From assembly GCA_905182645.1 (NCBI GenBank), contig CAJJCJ010000003.1:64501-128500 (forward strand): DNA of 64,000 bases, written 5' to 3'. Made by a program: the position numbers and the translations under genes. Below, one piece after another: positions 8,071-16,638 of this stretch; position 1 is the stretch's first letter, and each line of letters opens with the position of its first letter. The stretch is from an uncultured Sulfitobacter sp. (GTDB lineage: Bacteria; Pseudomonadota; Alphaproteobacteria; Rhodobacterales; Rhodobacteraceae). Below the pieces are notes generated by a model. That model had not been told where the DNA came from and searched no databases. It saw only the letters and a program-made list of their open reading frames with translations.

Positions 8071-8792
8071 AACGATGCGGGATAATTTTGGCAGCGGCAA
8101 TGCTCATGGCAACACCGTTGGTAGCGCAAGATTTTACAGAACATCAAATCAAGGACTTGGCCCTTCAGGCTATTCGCGAAAACCCGTAGATTGTGATGGA
8201 AGCGGTGGCAATACTGGAGGCACAAGAGGACGCGAGGAAAGCTGATCAATCGGTCGCTTTGCTGTCGTCACGCCGTGATGTCCTAGAGCGTGATCCCAAT
8301 GCGCCAGTTCTCGGCAACGTCGATGGCGATGTCACTATCGTCGAATTTTTTGACTACAATTGCCCATATTGCAAACGGGTAAAACCAGAAATCCAAGCGC
8401 TTATGGCGGCCGATCCTGACATTAGGCTCGTGTACCGAGAATGGCCCATTTTGGGCGAAGGCAGCGTATTTGCAGCCCGTGCGGCACTCGCGGCGCGCAA
8501 CCAAGGGAAATACGAAGAATTCCATTGGGCGATGATGGGTCTTCAGGGCCGAGCGGAAGAGGCAAGCATTCTTAACGCCGCCGTAGAAATTGGCCTAGAT
8601 GCGGATAAGTTGCGCGCAGACATGGATGCACCTGAAATCAACGAACACATTCAGACCTCGATGGAATTGGCAGCGGCGCTTGGCTTCAATGGCACACCAT
8701 CATTTGTGATCGGCGAGGCGCTTGTTCCGGGCTTCATCAAGACCGTCCAATTTGAAGGCTACGTCGAAGGGGCACGCGAGGCAGAAAAGTAG
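8067..8792 (+). pseudogene. DsbA-family thiol oxidoreductase with in-frame stop and probable lost start
   Basis: The conserved frame reads a signal peptide (RCGIILAAAMLMATPLVAQ), the helix QIKDLALQAIRENP, a TAG at 8187-8189, then IVMEAVAILEAQED and a full DsbA/Com1-type thioredoxin fold with CPYC in DYNCPYCKRV. The stop replaces a codon that is Gln in relatives (CAG to TAG). The natural start also seems lost: at 8067 the sequence is ATAAAA, where an ATG would create the ATGA overlap with the previous gene that is typical here. The nearest intact ATGs are 8100 and 8106. An open frame from 8193 encodes the thioredoxin part without a signal peptide. Intact, it would be the natural periplasmic partner of ScsB. 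Confidence 0.78.
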
Positions 8793-8831
8793 ATATCGTC
8801 GTCGTTCAGAACAATATATCTGGAAAGATAC

Positions 8832-8862
8832 TTGACCTTCCCCTTACTGGAAGCCCTATATC
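8832..8862 (+). promoter_or_regulatory. CueR operator-promoter of copA
   Basis: TTGACC (-35, 8832-8837) and TATATC (-10, 8857-8862) are separated by 19 bases that contain TTCCCCTTACTGGAAG, a near match to the CueR box ACCTTCC-N7-GGAAGGT. An over-long 19-base spacer with the operator inside it is the hallmark of MerR-family activated promoters. It lies about 30 bases upstream of ATG 8895, so copA can be transcribed independently of the upstream cytochrome genes. Confidence 0.85.
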
Positions 8863-8894
8863 TAATTCGATGCTCAATAAATCGGACTTGAATT

Positions 8895-11384
8895 ATGACC
8901 CAAAATTTCCGTCTAAACCTTTCTGGTATGACCTGCGCGTCCTGTGTCGGGCGCGCGGAAAAGGCCATCGCTTCTGCGGTTGGTGTGCAGGAGGTCGCTA
9001 TCAACTTGGCGAATGAAAGCGCCACTATTGAGGGTGACCTGAATGCCTTGCCCACTATCGTCGAAAAGCTGTCGGTCGCCGGTTATCCTGCGGTGCAATC
9101 CACGATCCGGTTGCAGGTTGATGGCATGACCTGCGCGTCATGTGTGAGTCGCGTTGAGCGTGTTTTGATGGCAGAATTCGGCGTACTTTCGGCCAACGTT
9201 AATTTGGCGACGCAAATCGCGACGGTCACTGTTGTTGATGGTGTCGTGACTGCGGTCAAATTGGCCAAGGTCGTGACCGACGCTGGGTATGCGACCTCCG
9301 TGCCTGACAGTGACGCCGAGCGCGAAGATCGTAAATCTGTCGAAGAAAGCGCTTTGGCGCGCGCCACGCTAATTGCGGGTGTGCTGACGTTGCCCGTGTT
9401 TTTGCTTGAAATGTTTAGTCACTTTATTCCAGGTGTGCATATGCTGATCGCGCAGTTTATTAGTACGCAAACCAGTTGGTTGCTTCAATTTGTCCTGATC
9501 ACGCTTGTCATGGCCGGACCAGGGCGAAGATTTTACCAAAAAGGTTTGCCAGCCTTGGCACGTATGGCGCCCGACATGAATTCACTTGTGGCGATTGGTA
9601 CTTTGGCGGCTTGGGGGTATTCGACGCTTGCGCTGTTTGTACCAAGCGTTTTTCCTGCCGGTACACGTGCTGTATACTTCGAGGCGGCAGGCGTCATTGT
9701 AACGCTTATATTGTTGGGTCGCTGGCTAGAGGCGCGTGCAAAAGGACGCACAGGCGCCGCTATTCAACGCCTTGTTGGCTTGCAGCCTGCGACTGCACTG
9801 GTCGACCGAGATGGGGCAGTCATGGAGGTTCCTTTGGTGGATGTTTTGACAGGGGACACGGTACACCTACGCCCCGGTGCACGCGTGGCTGTCGATGGAG
9901 TGGTTCTGTCTGGTCAGACATTTATTGATGAAAGCATGATCAGTGGGGAACCCGTCCCCGTATCCAAGACTGCGGACGACACCGTCATAGGTGGAACTGT
10001 CAATGCAACTGGTGCGCTGACCTACCGCGCAACTGCTGTTGGCGCAGATACGGTATTGTCCCAGATCATTTGCATGGTCGAAGATGCCCAAGGAACCAAA
10101 CTGCCGATCCAGTCGCTTGTGGACCGGATCACAAGTGTATTTGTGCCGATTGTCATGGGATTGACGGTTGTCACCGTGTTGACGTGGTTGGTCTTTGGCC
10201 CTGACCCTGCCTTGGGGTTGGCGCTTGTATCGGGCGTGTCGGTTCTTATTATCGCCTGCCCCTGTGCGATGGGATTAGCAACGCCCACGTCTATTATGGT
10301 TGGGACAGGACGTGCCGCAGAAATGGGCGTATTGTTCCGCAAGGGTGACGCGCTGCAAGGCCTGCAAGAAACCAAAGTTATAGCGCTGGATAAAACTGGC
10401 ACGTTGACCGCAGGTGCACCAGAGTTGACGACGTTCACTTTGGCCGACGGATGGGCGCGTGCAGACGTATTACCGATCATCGCCGCAGTCGAAGCACAAT
10501 CGGAACACCCCATCGCGGGCGCAATCGTGCGCGCAGAAGGGGGAGCTGACTTACCTGCCGTATCTGATTTCAACACAGTTACTGGCATGGGTGCACGCGG
10601 CGTGGTCCAAGGTAAAACCGTGCTGGTTGGCGCAGATCGTTTCATGCTTCAGGAAGGGATCGACTTGGGTGCGCTCAAAGTCGTTGGTGACACGCTTGCG
10701 GACACTGGCGCGACCCCACTGTTTGCAGCCATCGACGGACAGATTGTTGCGGCGATTGGCGTATCGGACCCAATCAAGCCGTCAACCAGCGACGCGATTG
10801 CAGCCTTGCACGCGCTGGGCTTGACGGTCGCGATGATCACCGGTGACAACAAAATCACGGCCCATTCAATTGCGCGCGAACTTGGCATCAAACACGTTGT
10901 GGCCGAGGTCCTGCCAGACGGGAAAGTAGCCGCACTTGAAACCCTGCGTACAACTTATGGCAACGTCGCTTTTGTTGGTGACGGGATTAACGACGCGCCG
11001 GCGCTCGCGATCGCGGACACAGGGATTGCTATCGGCACCGGCACAGATGTCGCAATCGAGGCTGCGGATGTGGTCCTGATGTCCGGCGATTTGGTAGGTG
11101 TGGTAAATGCTATTAACGTCAGTAAGGCGACGATCCGCAACATCTGGCAAAACCTATTTTGGGCCTTTGCGTATAATGCGGCGCTGATCCCTGTCGCGGC
11201 GGGGGTATTATACCCGATTACTGGCACGCTGTTGTCGCCGATGTTGGCCGCCGGAGCCATGGCGATGTCGTCCGTCTTTGTTGTGTCAAATGCCCTGCGG
11301 CTTCGGCGCATAAGGCCCGCAATGCGTGATACAAAAATAACGCCAATCCAAACATATCTTCACCCTATGGGAGTGACATCATGA
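8895..11384 (+). CDS. copA: Copper-exporting P1B-type ATPase
   Basis: An 829-residue inner-membrane Cu(I) pump. Two N-terminal heavy-metal domains each carry GMTCASC (first at C14/C17, second near residue 78). Eight membrane segments follow, with the Cu(I) motif CPC near residue 454 (IIACPCAMGLATPT), the phosphorylation site DKTGT near residue 498, the nucleotide-binding SEHP and GxG blocks, and the hinge GDGINDAPAL. The length is usual for the family. It is preceded by a CueR promoter and its end overlaps the cueR start (ATGA), so pump and regulator are co-transcribed. No key residue is missing and this is the intact core of the copper island. Confidence 0.97.
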   Translation: MTQNFRLNLSGMTCASCVGRAEKAIASAVGVQEVAINLANESATIEGDLNALPTIVEKLSVAGYPAVQSTIRLQVDGMTCASCVSRVERVLMAEFGVLSANVNLATQIATVTVVDGVVTAVKLAKVVTDAGYATSVPDSDAEREDRKSVEESALARATLIAGVLTLPVFLLEMFSHFIPGVHMLIAQFISTQTSWLLQFVLITLVMAGPGRRFYQKGLPALARMAPDMNSLVAIGTLAAWGYSTLALFVPSVFPAGTRAVYFEAAGVIVTLILLGRWLEARAKGRTGAAIQRLVGLQPATALVDRDGAVMEVPLVDVLTGDTVHLRPGARVAVDGVVLSGQTFIDESMISGEPVPVSKTADDTVIGGTVNATGALTYRATAVGADTVLSQIICMVEDAQGTKLPIQSLVDRITSVFVPIVMGLTVVTVLTWLVFGPDPALGLALVSGVSVLIIACPCAMGLATPTSIMVGTGRAAEMGVLFRKGDALQGLQETKVIALDKTGTLTAGAPELTTFTLADGWARADVLPIIAAVEAQSEHPIAGAIVRAEGGADLPAVSDFNTVTGMGARGVVQGKTVLVGADRFMLQEGIDLGALKVVGDTLADTGATPLFAAIDGQIVAAIGVSDPIKPSTSDAIAALHALGLTVAMITGDNKITAHSIARELGIKHVVAEVLPDGKVAALETLRTTYGNVAFVGDGINDAPALAIADTGIAIGTGTDVAIEAADVVLMSGDLVGVVNAINVSKATIRNIWQNLFWAFAYNAALIPVAAGVLYPITGTLLSPMLAAGAMAMSSVFVVSNALRLRRIRPAMRDTKITPIQTYLHPMGVTS

Positions 11385-11770
11385 ACATTGGAGAAGTTTC
11401 GACTAGAGCGGGCCTGCCAGCCAAAACCATTCGATATTACGAAGATATCGGCCTTATTAAACCGCTGCGCGACACCAATGGTTACCGCGCATTCCGGCAG
11501 CAAGAACTGCATAAGTTGACGTTTCTTGCGCGATCACGGGCGTTGGGCTTTAGTATCGAAGACTGCCGCATCCTGCTGCAACTTTATGAGGATCAAGGTC
11601 GGTCCAGCGCGGATGTAAAAGCCATTGCAAGGGATCACCTTAGTCAGATTGAGCAGAAGATTTCTGACCTGAATGATATGCGTGAAACCTTGACCCATTT
11701 GGTCGACGCATGTGCGGGAGATGATCGACCCGATTGCCCAATCCTGAATTCTCTGGGGGTAGGGCGTTAG
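11381..11770 (+). CDS. cueR: CueR-type copper-sensing MerR-family regulator
   Basis: A 129-residue activator with the MerR helix-turn-helix (MNIGEVSTRAGLPAKTIRYYEDIGLI), the second wing (RDTNGYRAF), a long dimerisation helix and a C-terminal metal loop, CAGDDRPDCPIL, with C111 and C119. These correspond to the Cu(I) ligand pair of E. coli CueR. It overlaps copA by four bases. In many bacteria cueR is divergent from copA; here it is the last gene of the operon and would raise its own level on induction. Its targets are probably the sites at about 4634 and 8832. Confidence 0.95.
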   Translation: MNIGEVSTRAGLPAKTIRYYEDIGLIKPLRDTNGYRAFRQQELHKLTFLARSRALGFSIEDCRILLQLYEDQGRSSADVKAIARDHLSQIEQKISDLNDMRETLTHLVDACAGDDRPDCPILNSLGVGR

Positions 11771-11875
11771 CATCACAAATCTTCTGTTTGAATAGGAAGG
11801 AAATTTTGAGTCCACTTTCCATTGCGATCGACCGCCGTGAGCTGCCAAGCGCTATTGAGAAGCGCCTGATTGCCG

Positions 11876-12362
11876 CCCCAAAATGTCAGGCAATTTCAAC
11901 CCTTCTCACGAGCGCAGGCCAGTGCTCTTTGTAACCTGCATCAGCGTGACGCCCATTGCGGGATCATTTCACAAGACGTTCTTGATGCGGAGGTCTGGAT
12001 CCGCTGTGCCACAACAACAAATGACCATGCCCGAATGCTGCGAAAACCCCATGCCAACGCCGCCACCATGATGCAGCGACACCCATGTCGCCCCGCCTGC
12101 GACGTGCAGCATCGCGATCAGCAGTGGCCAGTAAGACACCGAGTCAGACCCGTCTTTCATTGCCTCTGTCTCGCGGTTGGGCGATGCCACAGAGCCCGGT
12201 CCAGATGGTCACACCCAATCACGACAGGCGCGCTAAGCTCCCAAGTGCGGACCATTTCGTTAAAGGCCAGACCCAGTTTATCGCGCAGCCCCAAACCAAC
12301 CCAACATATACGTGCTAGCAGACCTTGGAACGCAATGCGATCGCGGGCCGCTGTCGATAACA
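11876..12362 (-). pseudogene. hutU: Urocanate hydratase C-terminal remnant
   Basis: The minus strand encodes in one frame [20 protein letters not shown] and LAFNEMVR (about 12330-12270), then in another [21 protein letters not shown] and [22 protein letters not shown] (about 12190-12020), ending in VL-stop-NDPAMGV and EGLKLPDILG. All are hallmark blocks of the C-terminal third of urocanase (histidine degradation). At least one frameshift near 12190, stops and further indels near 11960 break it, and the N-terminal two thirds are absent. No other hut gene was seen in the window. It abuts a permease fragment, so a deletion has joined two truncated genes. Confidence 0.88.
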
Positions 12363-12607
12363 AAGGCCACAGTACCAGCCAATGCTGTTCCGATGACCAA
12401 CCCAGCCATTCCGAATTTTAGGTTTTGTAGGTCGATTTTTGCAGGGACGCGCCAAAGCGCCAATAACGATAGGACTATGGACGCTACCAAAACGGGGCCA
12501 GGCGCAAAAACTAGATTGATAAGTAAACGCAGAGGAATGGCCAACAAATTACGACCTCTCCCAACAGCCGCTAGCACCGCCGCTGCCACCGCAATATCTT
12601 TGTTCAT
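12350..12607 (-). pseudogene. N-terminal fragment of a membrane permease, possibly TauE/SafE-like
   Basis: About 84 residues with three hydrophobic stretches, including LVFAPGPVLVASIVLSLLALW and [19 protein letters not shown]. The FAPGPVLV block resembles TauE/SafE anion exporters, but this is only a resemblance. The open frame continues into the urocanase remnant in a frame foreign to urocanase, so the real homology ends near 12355 where the two remnants join. The start lies in an 8-base tandem repeat that offers three ATGs. It is far too short to be functional for that family. Confidence 0.5.
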
Positions 12608-12626
12608 TTGTTCATTTGTTCATTGG
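12603..12626. repeat. 8-base tandem repeat over a start codon
   Basis: The unit TTCATTTG occurs twice and once more with one mismatch (TTCATTGG). On the minus strand this places three ATG codons eight bases apart, in three different frames. Only the last, at 12605-12607, opens into the permease fragment. A non-triplet unit at a start codon is the layout of some phase-variable genes, but here the gene is a remnant. Confidence 0.8.
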
Positions 12627-12700
12627 GCCATATAGGGCTGGCAAAAGACGTCTAGCCCATGCAAAGTTTTTTTTGATGATGATTTGCAAGGAGCTTAGCG

Positions 12701-13093
12701 ATGCCCGACAATTTTGACGAAGATCTGTTTCTCAAAGGGTTGGAACAGCGAAGTGCCACATTGGGTGCTGAATACGTGGACAGAAATCTCGCTGCTGCGG
12801 ATGATTTCACACGTCCTTTTCAGCATGCCATGACCGCATGGTGTTGGGGGTTTGGCTGGGGTGATGATGCGCTGGATGCCAAGACGCGCAGCCTGATGAA
12901 CCTGTCGATGATTGGTGCGCTGGGTAAGATGACCGAATGGGAATTGCACTGTCGCGGTGCGCTGTCCAACGGGGTGACCAAAGATGAAATCCGCGCAACG
13001 ATCCACGTTATTGCGATCTACTGTGGGGTTCCGCAGGCGCTTGAATGCTTCCGCGCGGCCCGCAAAGTTCTCGAAGAGGCTGGAGAGCTGTGA
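12701..13093 (+). CDS. Carboxymuconolactone decarboxylase (CMD) family protein
   Basis: A 130-residue single-domain protein with the all-helical CMD/AhpD fold: LDAKTRSLMNLSMIGALGK, ELHCRGALSNGVTKDEIRATI and a HVIAIYCGVPQALECFRAA helix. It resembles 4-carboxymuconolactone decarboxylase-like proteins more than thiol-active AhpD, since the CxxC pair is missing. The substrate cannot be named. GGAG precedes ATG 12701. The stop overlaps the GAPDH start (GTGA), so the two are made together, which is an unusual partnership. Confidence 0.82.
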   Translation: MPDNFDEDLFLKGLEQRSATLGAEYVDRNLAAADDFTRPFQHAMTAWCWGFGWGDDALDAKTRSLMNLSMIGALGKMTEWELHCRGALSNGVTKDEIRATIHVIAIYCGVPQALECFRAARKVLEEAGEL

Positions 13094-14061
13094 CCCGCGT
13101 TTTCATAAATGGTTTTGGCCGGATTGGTCGGACTGTTCTGCGTGCATGGGCTGGTGGCGGATGGCCGGATCTGCAAATCGTCGGGATCAATGACATCGCC
13201 GCCCCCGACCTTTGTGCGCATCTGTTCGAATACGACAGCGTGTTTGGCCCGTTTGCAGGCGACGTTCGGTTGGGCAGCAATGCGCTGCACGTGAATGGCA
13301 TCGCTGTTCCAATGCATCGAACCCCAGATGCGAGCACGCTGGATCTAACTGGTGTTGACCTGTTTCTCGAATGTACTGGCAAGGCAGATGCACGCGATAT
13401 TGCGGAGCGTCCTTTGCACGCTGGCGCACGCCGCGTCCTGATATCGGGTCCGTCCGATGCCGCAGATGTCACCGTTGTCATGGGGGCGAATGATTCCGCC
13501 CTCGGCGATCAGGCTATCGTCAGCAACGCGTCATGCACAACTAACGCGCTGGCCCCGCTGGTGCGCCTGCTGGATGATACTTGGGGGGTTAAAACCGGCT
13601 GGATGACCACGATCCATTGCTACACCGGCAGTCAGCCCACAATTGACGCGCCCCGTGGCGATATGATGCGCAGCCGCGCCGCCGCCATGTCGATGGTGCC
13701 CACTACGACCAGTGCGATGCGTCTGTTGGACCACGTCTTGCCGGATATTGCCGGTCGGATTGAGGGGGCTGCTGTTCGCGTGCCTGTCGCATCGGTGTCT
13801 GCTGTTGATTTAACCGTGACACTTGGTCGATCCGTGACGCGCGACGAGGTGATCGCGGTGCTGTCCAGCCCGGGCCCAATTATCGGTTGCACGACCAAGC
13901 CGCTGGTGTCATCCGACCTGCGCGCACGGTCAGAGAGTCTAATTGTGTCGCTGCCAGAAACCCGCGTGACCGCCCAAGGGCTTCTGCGCGTGTTTGGTTG
14001 GTACGATAATGAGTGGGGCTTTTCGTGTCGGATGCTTGATATGGCTTCCCGAATGGGTTGA
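13090..14061 (+). CDS. Glyceraldehyde-3-phosphate dehydrogenase-family paralogue
   Basis: A 323-residue NAD(P)-dependent aldehyde dehydrogenase of the GAPDH family. It shows the N-terminal Rossmann motif NGFGRIGR, the catalytic Cys in SNASCTTN near residue 148, and HCYTG with the catalytic His. The C-terminal YDNEWGFSCRM block is also present. The start is GTG 13090, coupled to the upstream CMD gene. An in-frame start at 13045 would lie inside the CMD gene and precede the Rossmann motif by an extra 15 residues, so it is rejected. The sequence is divergent, the protein is somewhat shorter than the housekeeping enzyme, and no other glycolytic gene is nearby. A role in another phosphorylated-aldehyde reaction, such as erythrose-4-phosphate oxidation, is possible. 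Confidence 0.85.
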   Translation: MTRVFINGFGRIGRTVLRAWAGGGWPDLQIVGINDIAAPDLCAHLFEYDSVFGPFAGDVRLGSNALHVNGIAVPMHRTPDASTLDLTGVDLFLECTGKADARDIAERPLHAGARRVLISGPSDAADVTVVMGANDSALGDQAIVSNASCTTNALAPLVRLLDDTWGVKTGWMTTIHCYTGSQPTIDAPRGDMMRSRAAAMSMVPTTTSAMRLLDHVLPDIAGRIEGAAVRVPVASVSAVDLTVTLGRSVTRDEVIAVLSSPGPIIGCTTKPLVSSDLRARSESLIVSLPETRVTAQGLLRVFGWYDNEWGFSCRMLDMASRMG

Positions 14062-14118
14062 AGCCCTTTTACTTCCTCTGCGCCCGCTCTAATGTTTGCT
14101 CAAATTTAGGAGATCTTG

Positions 14119-15045
14119 ATGTCGTCAATCGTATCGGTGCTATCATTGCGCAAGGCTTATGCTGACGGGTTTGAAGCACTCAAAAGCGTCAATCTGGAAA
14201 TTGAAGAAGGTGAGATATTGGCGCTGCTGGGGCCAAACGGCGCGGGCAAAACAACGCTGATTTCGACCATTTGCGGTATCACTGTTCCGACCTCTGGCGC
14301 CGTCGTTGTCGGTGGTTTCGACACGCAGGCCGACTTTCGCGGCGCGCGCAATCTTATCGGCCTTGTTCCGCAGGAAATTAACCTCGAACCGTTTGAGACA
14401 GTGATGAACACGGTGCGGTTTTCGCGAGGGCTGTTCGGCAAGCCACGCAATGATGCATATCTTGAGAACATCCTTAAAAAGCTGTCCTTGCACGATAAAA
14501 AAGACAGCAAAATCATGATGCTGTCTGGCGGCATGAAGCGCCGTGTCTTGATCGCCAAGGCGTTGTCCCATGAACCCCGCGTGTTGTTCCTTGACGAACC
14601 GACCGCTGGCGTCGATGTGGAGCTGCGCAAAGATATGTGGAATGTGGTTGCCGATCTAAAGGCCGATGGCGTGACTATCATTCTGACCACGCATTACATT
14701 GAAGAAGCCGAAGCCATCGCTGACCGCGTTGGCATTATTTCCAAGGGTGAAATTCTGCTAATCCAAGACAAGGCCGAAATGATGGCGCAGATGGGTAAAA
14801 AGCAGTTGGTCGTTGACCTTGCTGTGCCAGTGATTGAAATACCCGCCGCGCTTGCTGCATATAGTCTTGAAATCGGTCCCGAGGGCGCGTCGTTGATCTA
14901 TACCTACGACACTAAGGGTGAGCGGACAGGCATCACCACGTTGCTCAACGATCTGCAAAAGGCGGGCCTGCAAATGGCCGACATGCAAACCCGTCAAAGC
15001 AGTCTTGAAGACATCTTTGTAGGTCTAGTAAAGGAAACAGCATGA
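14119..15045 (+). CDS. ABC transporter ATP-binding protein (ABC-2 / NodI-YadG type)
   Basis: A 308-residue ATPase with Walker [10 protein letters not shown], signature LSGGMKRR, Walker [13 protein letters not shown] and the switch His in TTHYIEEAE. The C-terminal 70 residues are the extension found in DrrA/YadG-like exporters. ATG 14119 has TAGGAG six bases upstream; an in-frame TTG directly before it is not needed. Its end overlaps the permease start by four bases. Together they form a two-gene exporter whose substrate is unknown. Confidence 0.92.
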   Translation: MSSIVSVLSLRKAYADGFEALKSVNLEIEEGEILALLGPNGAGKTTLISTICGITVPTSGAVVVGGFDTQADFRGARNLIGLVPQEINLEPFETVMNTVRFSRGLFGKPRNDAYLENILKKLSLHDKKDSKIMMLSGGMKRRVLIAKALSHEPRVLFLDEPTAGVDVELRKDMWNVVADLKADGVTIILTTHYIEEAEAIADRVGIISKGEILLIQDKAEMMAQMGKKQLVVDLAVPVIEIPAALAAYSLEIGPEGASLIYTYDTKGERTGITTLLNDLQKAGLQMADMQTRQSSLEDIFVGLVKETA

Positions 15046-15803
15046 ATTTTACCGCAGTGGCATCAATCTATCGATTTGAGATGGCCCGCTTTTTCCGCAC
15101 AATCACCCAGTCATTGGTATCGCCTGTCTTGTCGACATCGCTGTATTTCGTCGTTTTCGGCACGGCCATCGGTAGCCGCATCCAAGAGGTTGAGGGCATC
15201 AGCTACGGCGCCTTCATTGTGCCCGGCTTGATCATGTTGTCGGTGATGACCCAAGCGACCAGCAACGCATCCTTTGGCATCTATTTTCCGAAATTCATGG
15301 GCACGATTTACGAGTTGCTATCTGCGCCCGTCAACTTTTTGGAAATCACATTGGGCTATGTCGGGGCGGCGGCCACAAAATCGCTGTTTATCGGCATAAT
15401 CATCCTGATAACTGCGTTCTTCTTTGTGGACATCACCATCGCGCATCCGTTTGCGATGATCGCATTCCTTGTGCTGACCTGTATCAGTTTTTCGCTGCTT
15501 GGGTTTATTATTGGCATCTGGGCGGGGAACTTTGAACAGCTCCAATTGATTCCATTGCTGATCATCACGCCACTCGTTTTCCTTGGTGGATCGTTCTACT
15601 CGGTCACGATGCTACCTCCGGTCTGGCAGACCATCACAATGTTCAATCCAGTCGTTTATCTGATAAGCGGTTTCCGCTGGTCGTTCTTTGGAACAGCAGA
15701 CGTGTCAATCGGGCTGTCGCTGGCGGCGATCGCGTTTTTTACAGGTGCTTGTCTGGTGGCGATTTGGTGGATTTTCCGTACTGGTTGGCGGATCCGTCAG
15801 TGA
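15042..15803 (+). CDS. ABC-2 type transporter permease (YadH/NodJ-like)
   Basis: A 253-residue inner-membrane protein with six predicted membrane segments and the ABC-2 signature region near residues 165-200 ([23 protein letters not shown] followed by [17 protein letters not shown]). It starts at ATG 15042 inside the ATPase gene (ATGA overlap) and is plainly its partner. The family exports lipids, polysaccharides or drugs; nothing here narrows the substrate. Confidence 0.92.
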   Translation: MNFTAVASIYRFEMARFFRTITQSLVSPVLSTSLYFVVFGTAIGSRIQEVEGISYGAFIVPGLIMLSVMTQATSNASFGIYFPKFMGTIYELLSAPVNFLEITLGYVGAAATKSLFIGIIILITAFFFVDITIAHPFAMIAFLVLTCISFSLLGFIIGIWAGNFEQLQLIPLLIITPLVFLGGSFYSVTMLPPVWQTITMFNPVVYLISGFRWSFFGTADVSIGLSLAAIAFFTGACLVAIWWIFRTGWRIRQ

Positions 15804-15843
15804 CGCCTTGTTGCCCAGGCTTTCACATACTAAATGGTAAGGT

Positions 15844-16638
15844 ATGAAAAAATATATTCCGTTTATGAAATCCGAACCCTTTGTCGCCGTTGTCCGACTG
15901 CAAGGGGCGATCACAAATGGTGGTCGCGGGCTTGATGATACCAGCCTCGCACCTGTTCTGGAAAAAGCATTTTCCAAGGGTAAACCTGCGGCGGTTGCGT
16001 TGGAAATAAACTGCCCCGGTGGCAGCCCGGTGCAATCATCGCTTATCGCAGCGCGCATTCGCCGTTTGGCCGATGAAAAACAAATACCTGTCTTTGCCTT
16101 TGTCGAAGACGTCGCGGCATCCGGTGGCTACTGGCTGGCATGTGCCGCAGACGAAATTTTCGTCGATAGCTGTTCAATCACAGGGTCCATTGGCGTGATC
16201 AGCGCGGGCTTTGGCTTGCAGGACGCGATTGAGAGATACGGCGTGGAGCGGCGCGTTTATACGGCAGGTAAATCCAAATCCATGCTGGACCCGTTCAAGA
16301 AAGAAAGCTCAGCTGACGTCAAGCGCCTGCGCGGTCTGTTGGAAGACCTGCATACGACGTTCATTGACTATGTAAAATCGCGGCGTGGGGACAAGCTGGC
16401 CGACAATCCAGACCTGTTCACAGGCGAGGTATTCATAGGCCAGAAAGGTTTCGATCAGGGGCTCATCGATGGCATCGGCCATCTGGCTCCGACACTGAAA
16501 TCCCGCTTCGGCAACAAAGTGAAATTCCGCCGCTACGGCATGAAACGCGGGCTGATTTCCCGTTTCGGGGCGCGTGTGATTGACGATGCAATTGCATCCG
16601 TCGAAGACCGCGCCGCATTTGCGCGGTTTGGCCTCTAG
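15844..16638 (+). CDS. S49-family serine peptidase (SppA/SohB-like)
   Basis: A 264-residue protein with the S49 core: LEINCPGGSPVQSS, the nucleophile Ser in VAASGGYWLACAAD and SITGSIGVIS, and the catalytic Lys in AGKSKSMLDPFK. It has one core domain, like archaeal and short bacterial SppA, rather than the duplicated E. coli enzyme. It has no obvious N-terminal anchor, so it may work at the membrane through partners. It is followed immediately (stop TAG then ATG) by a 55-residue membrane protein, which may provide that contact. Members degrade signal peptides or membrane proteins. Confidence 0.9.
   Translation: MKKYIPFMKSEPFVAVVRLQGAITNGGRGLDDTSLAPVLEKAFSKGKPAAVALEINCPGGSPVQSSLIAARIRRLADEKQIPVFAFVEDVAASGGYWLACAADEIFVDSCSITGSIGVISAGFGLQDAIERYGVERRVYTAGKSKSMLDPFKKESSADVKRLRGLLEDLHTTFIDYVKSRRGDKLADNPDLFTGEVFIGQKGFDQGLIDGIGHLAPTLKSRFGNKVKFRRYGMKRGLISRFGARVIDDAIASVEDRAAFARFGL

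Noticed and set aside
6400-8189. Recoding of TAG as an amino acid in the copper operon
   Set aside because: The two TAGs replace different residues (probably Trp and Gln), other broken genes use TAA or frameshifts, and several intact genes end in TAG, so a reassigned codon is unlikely.
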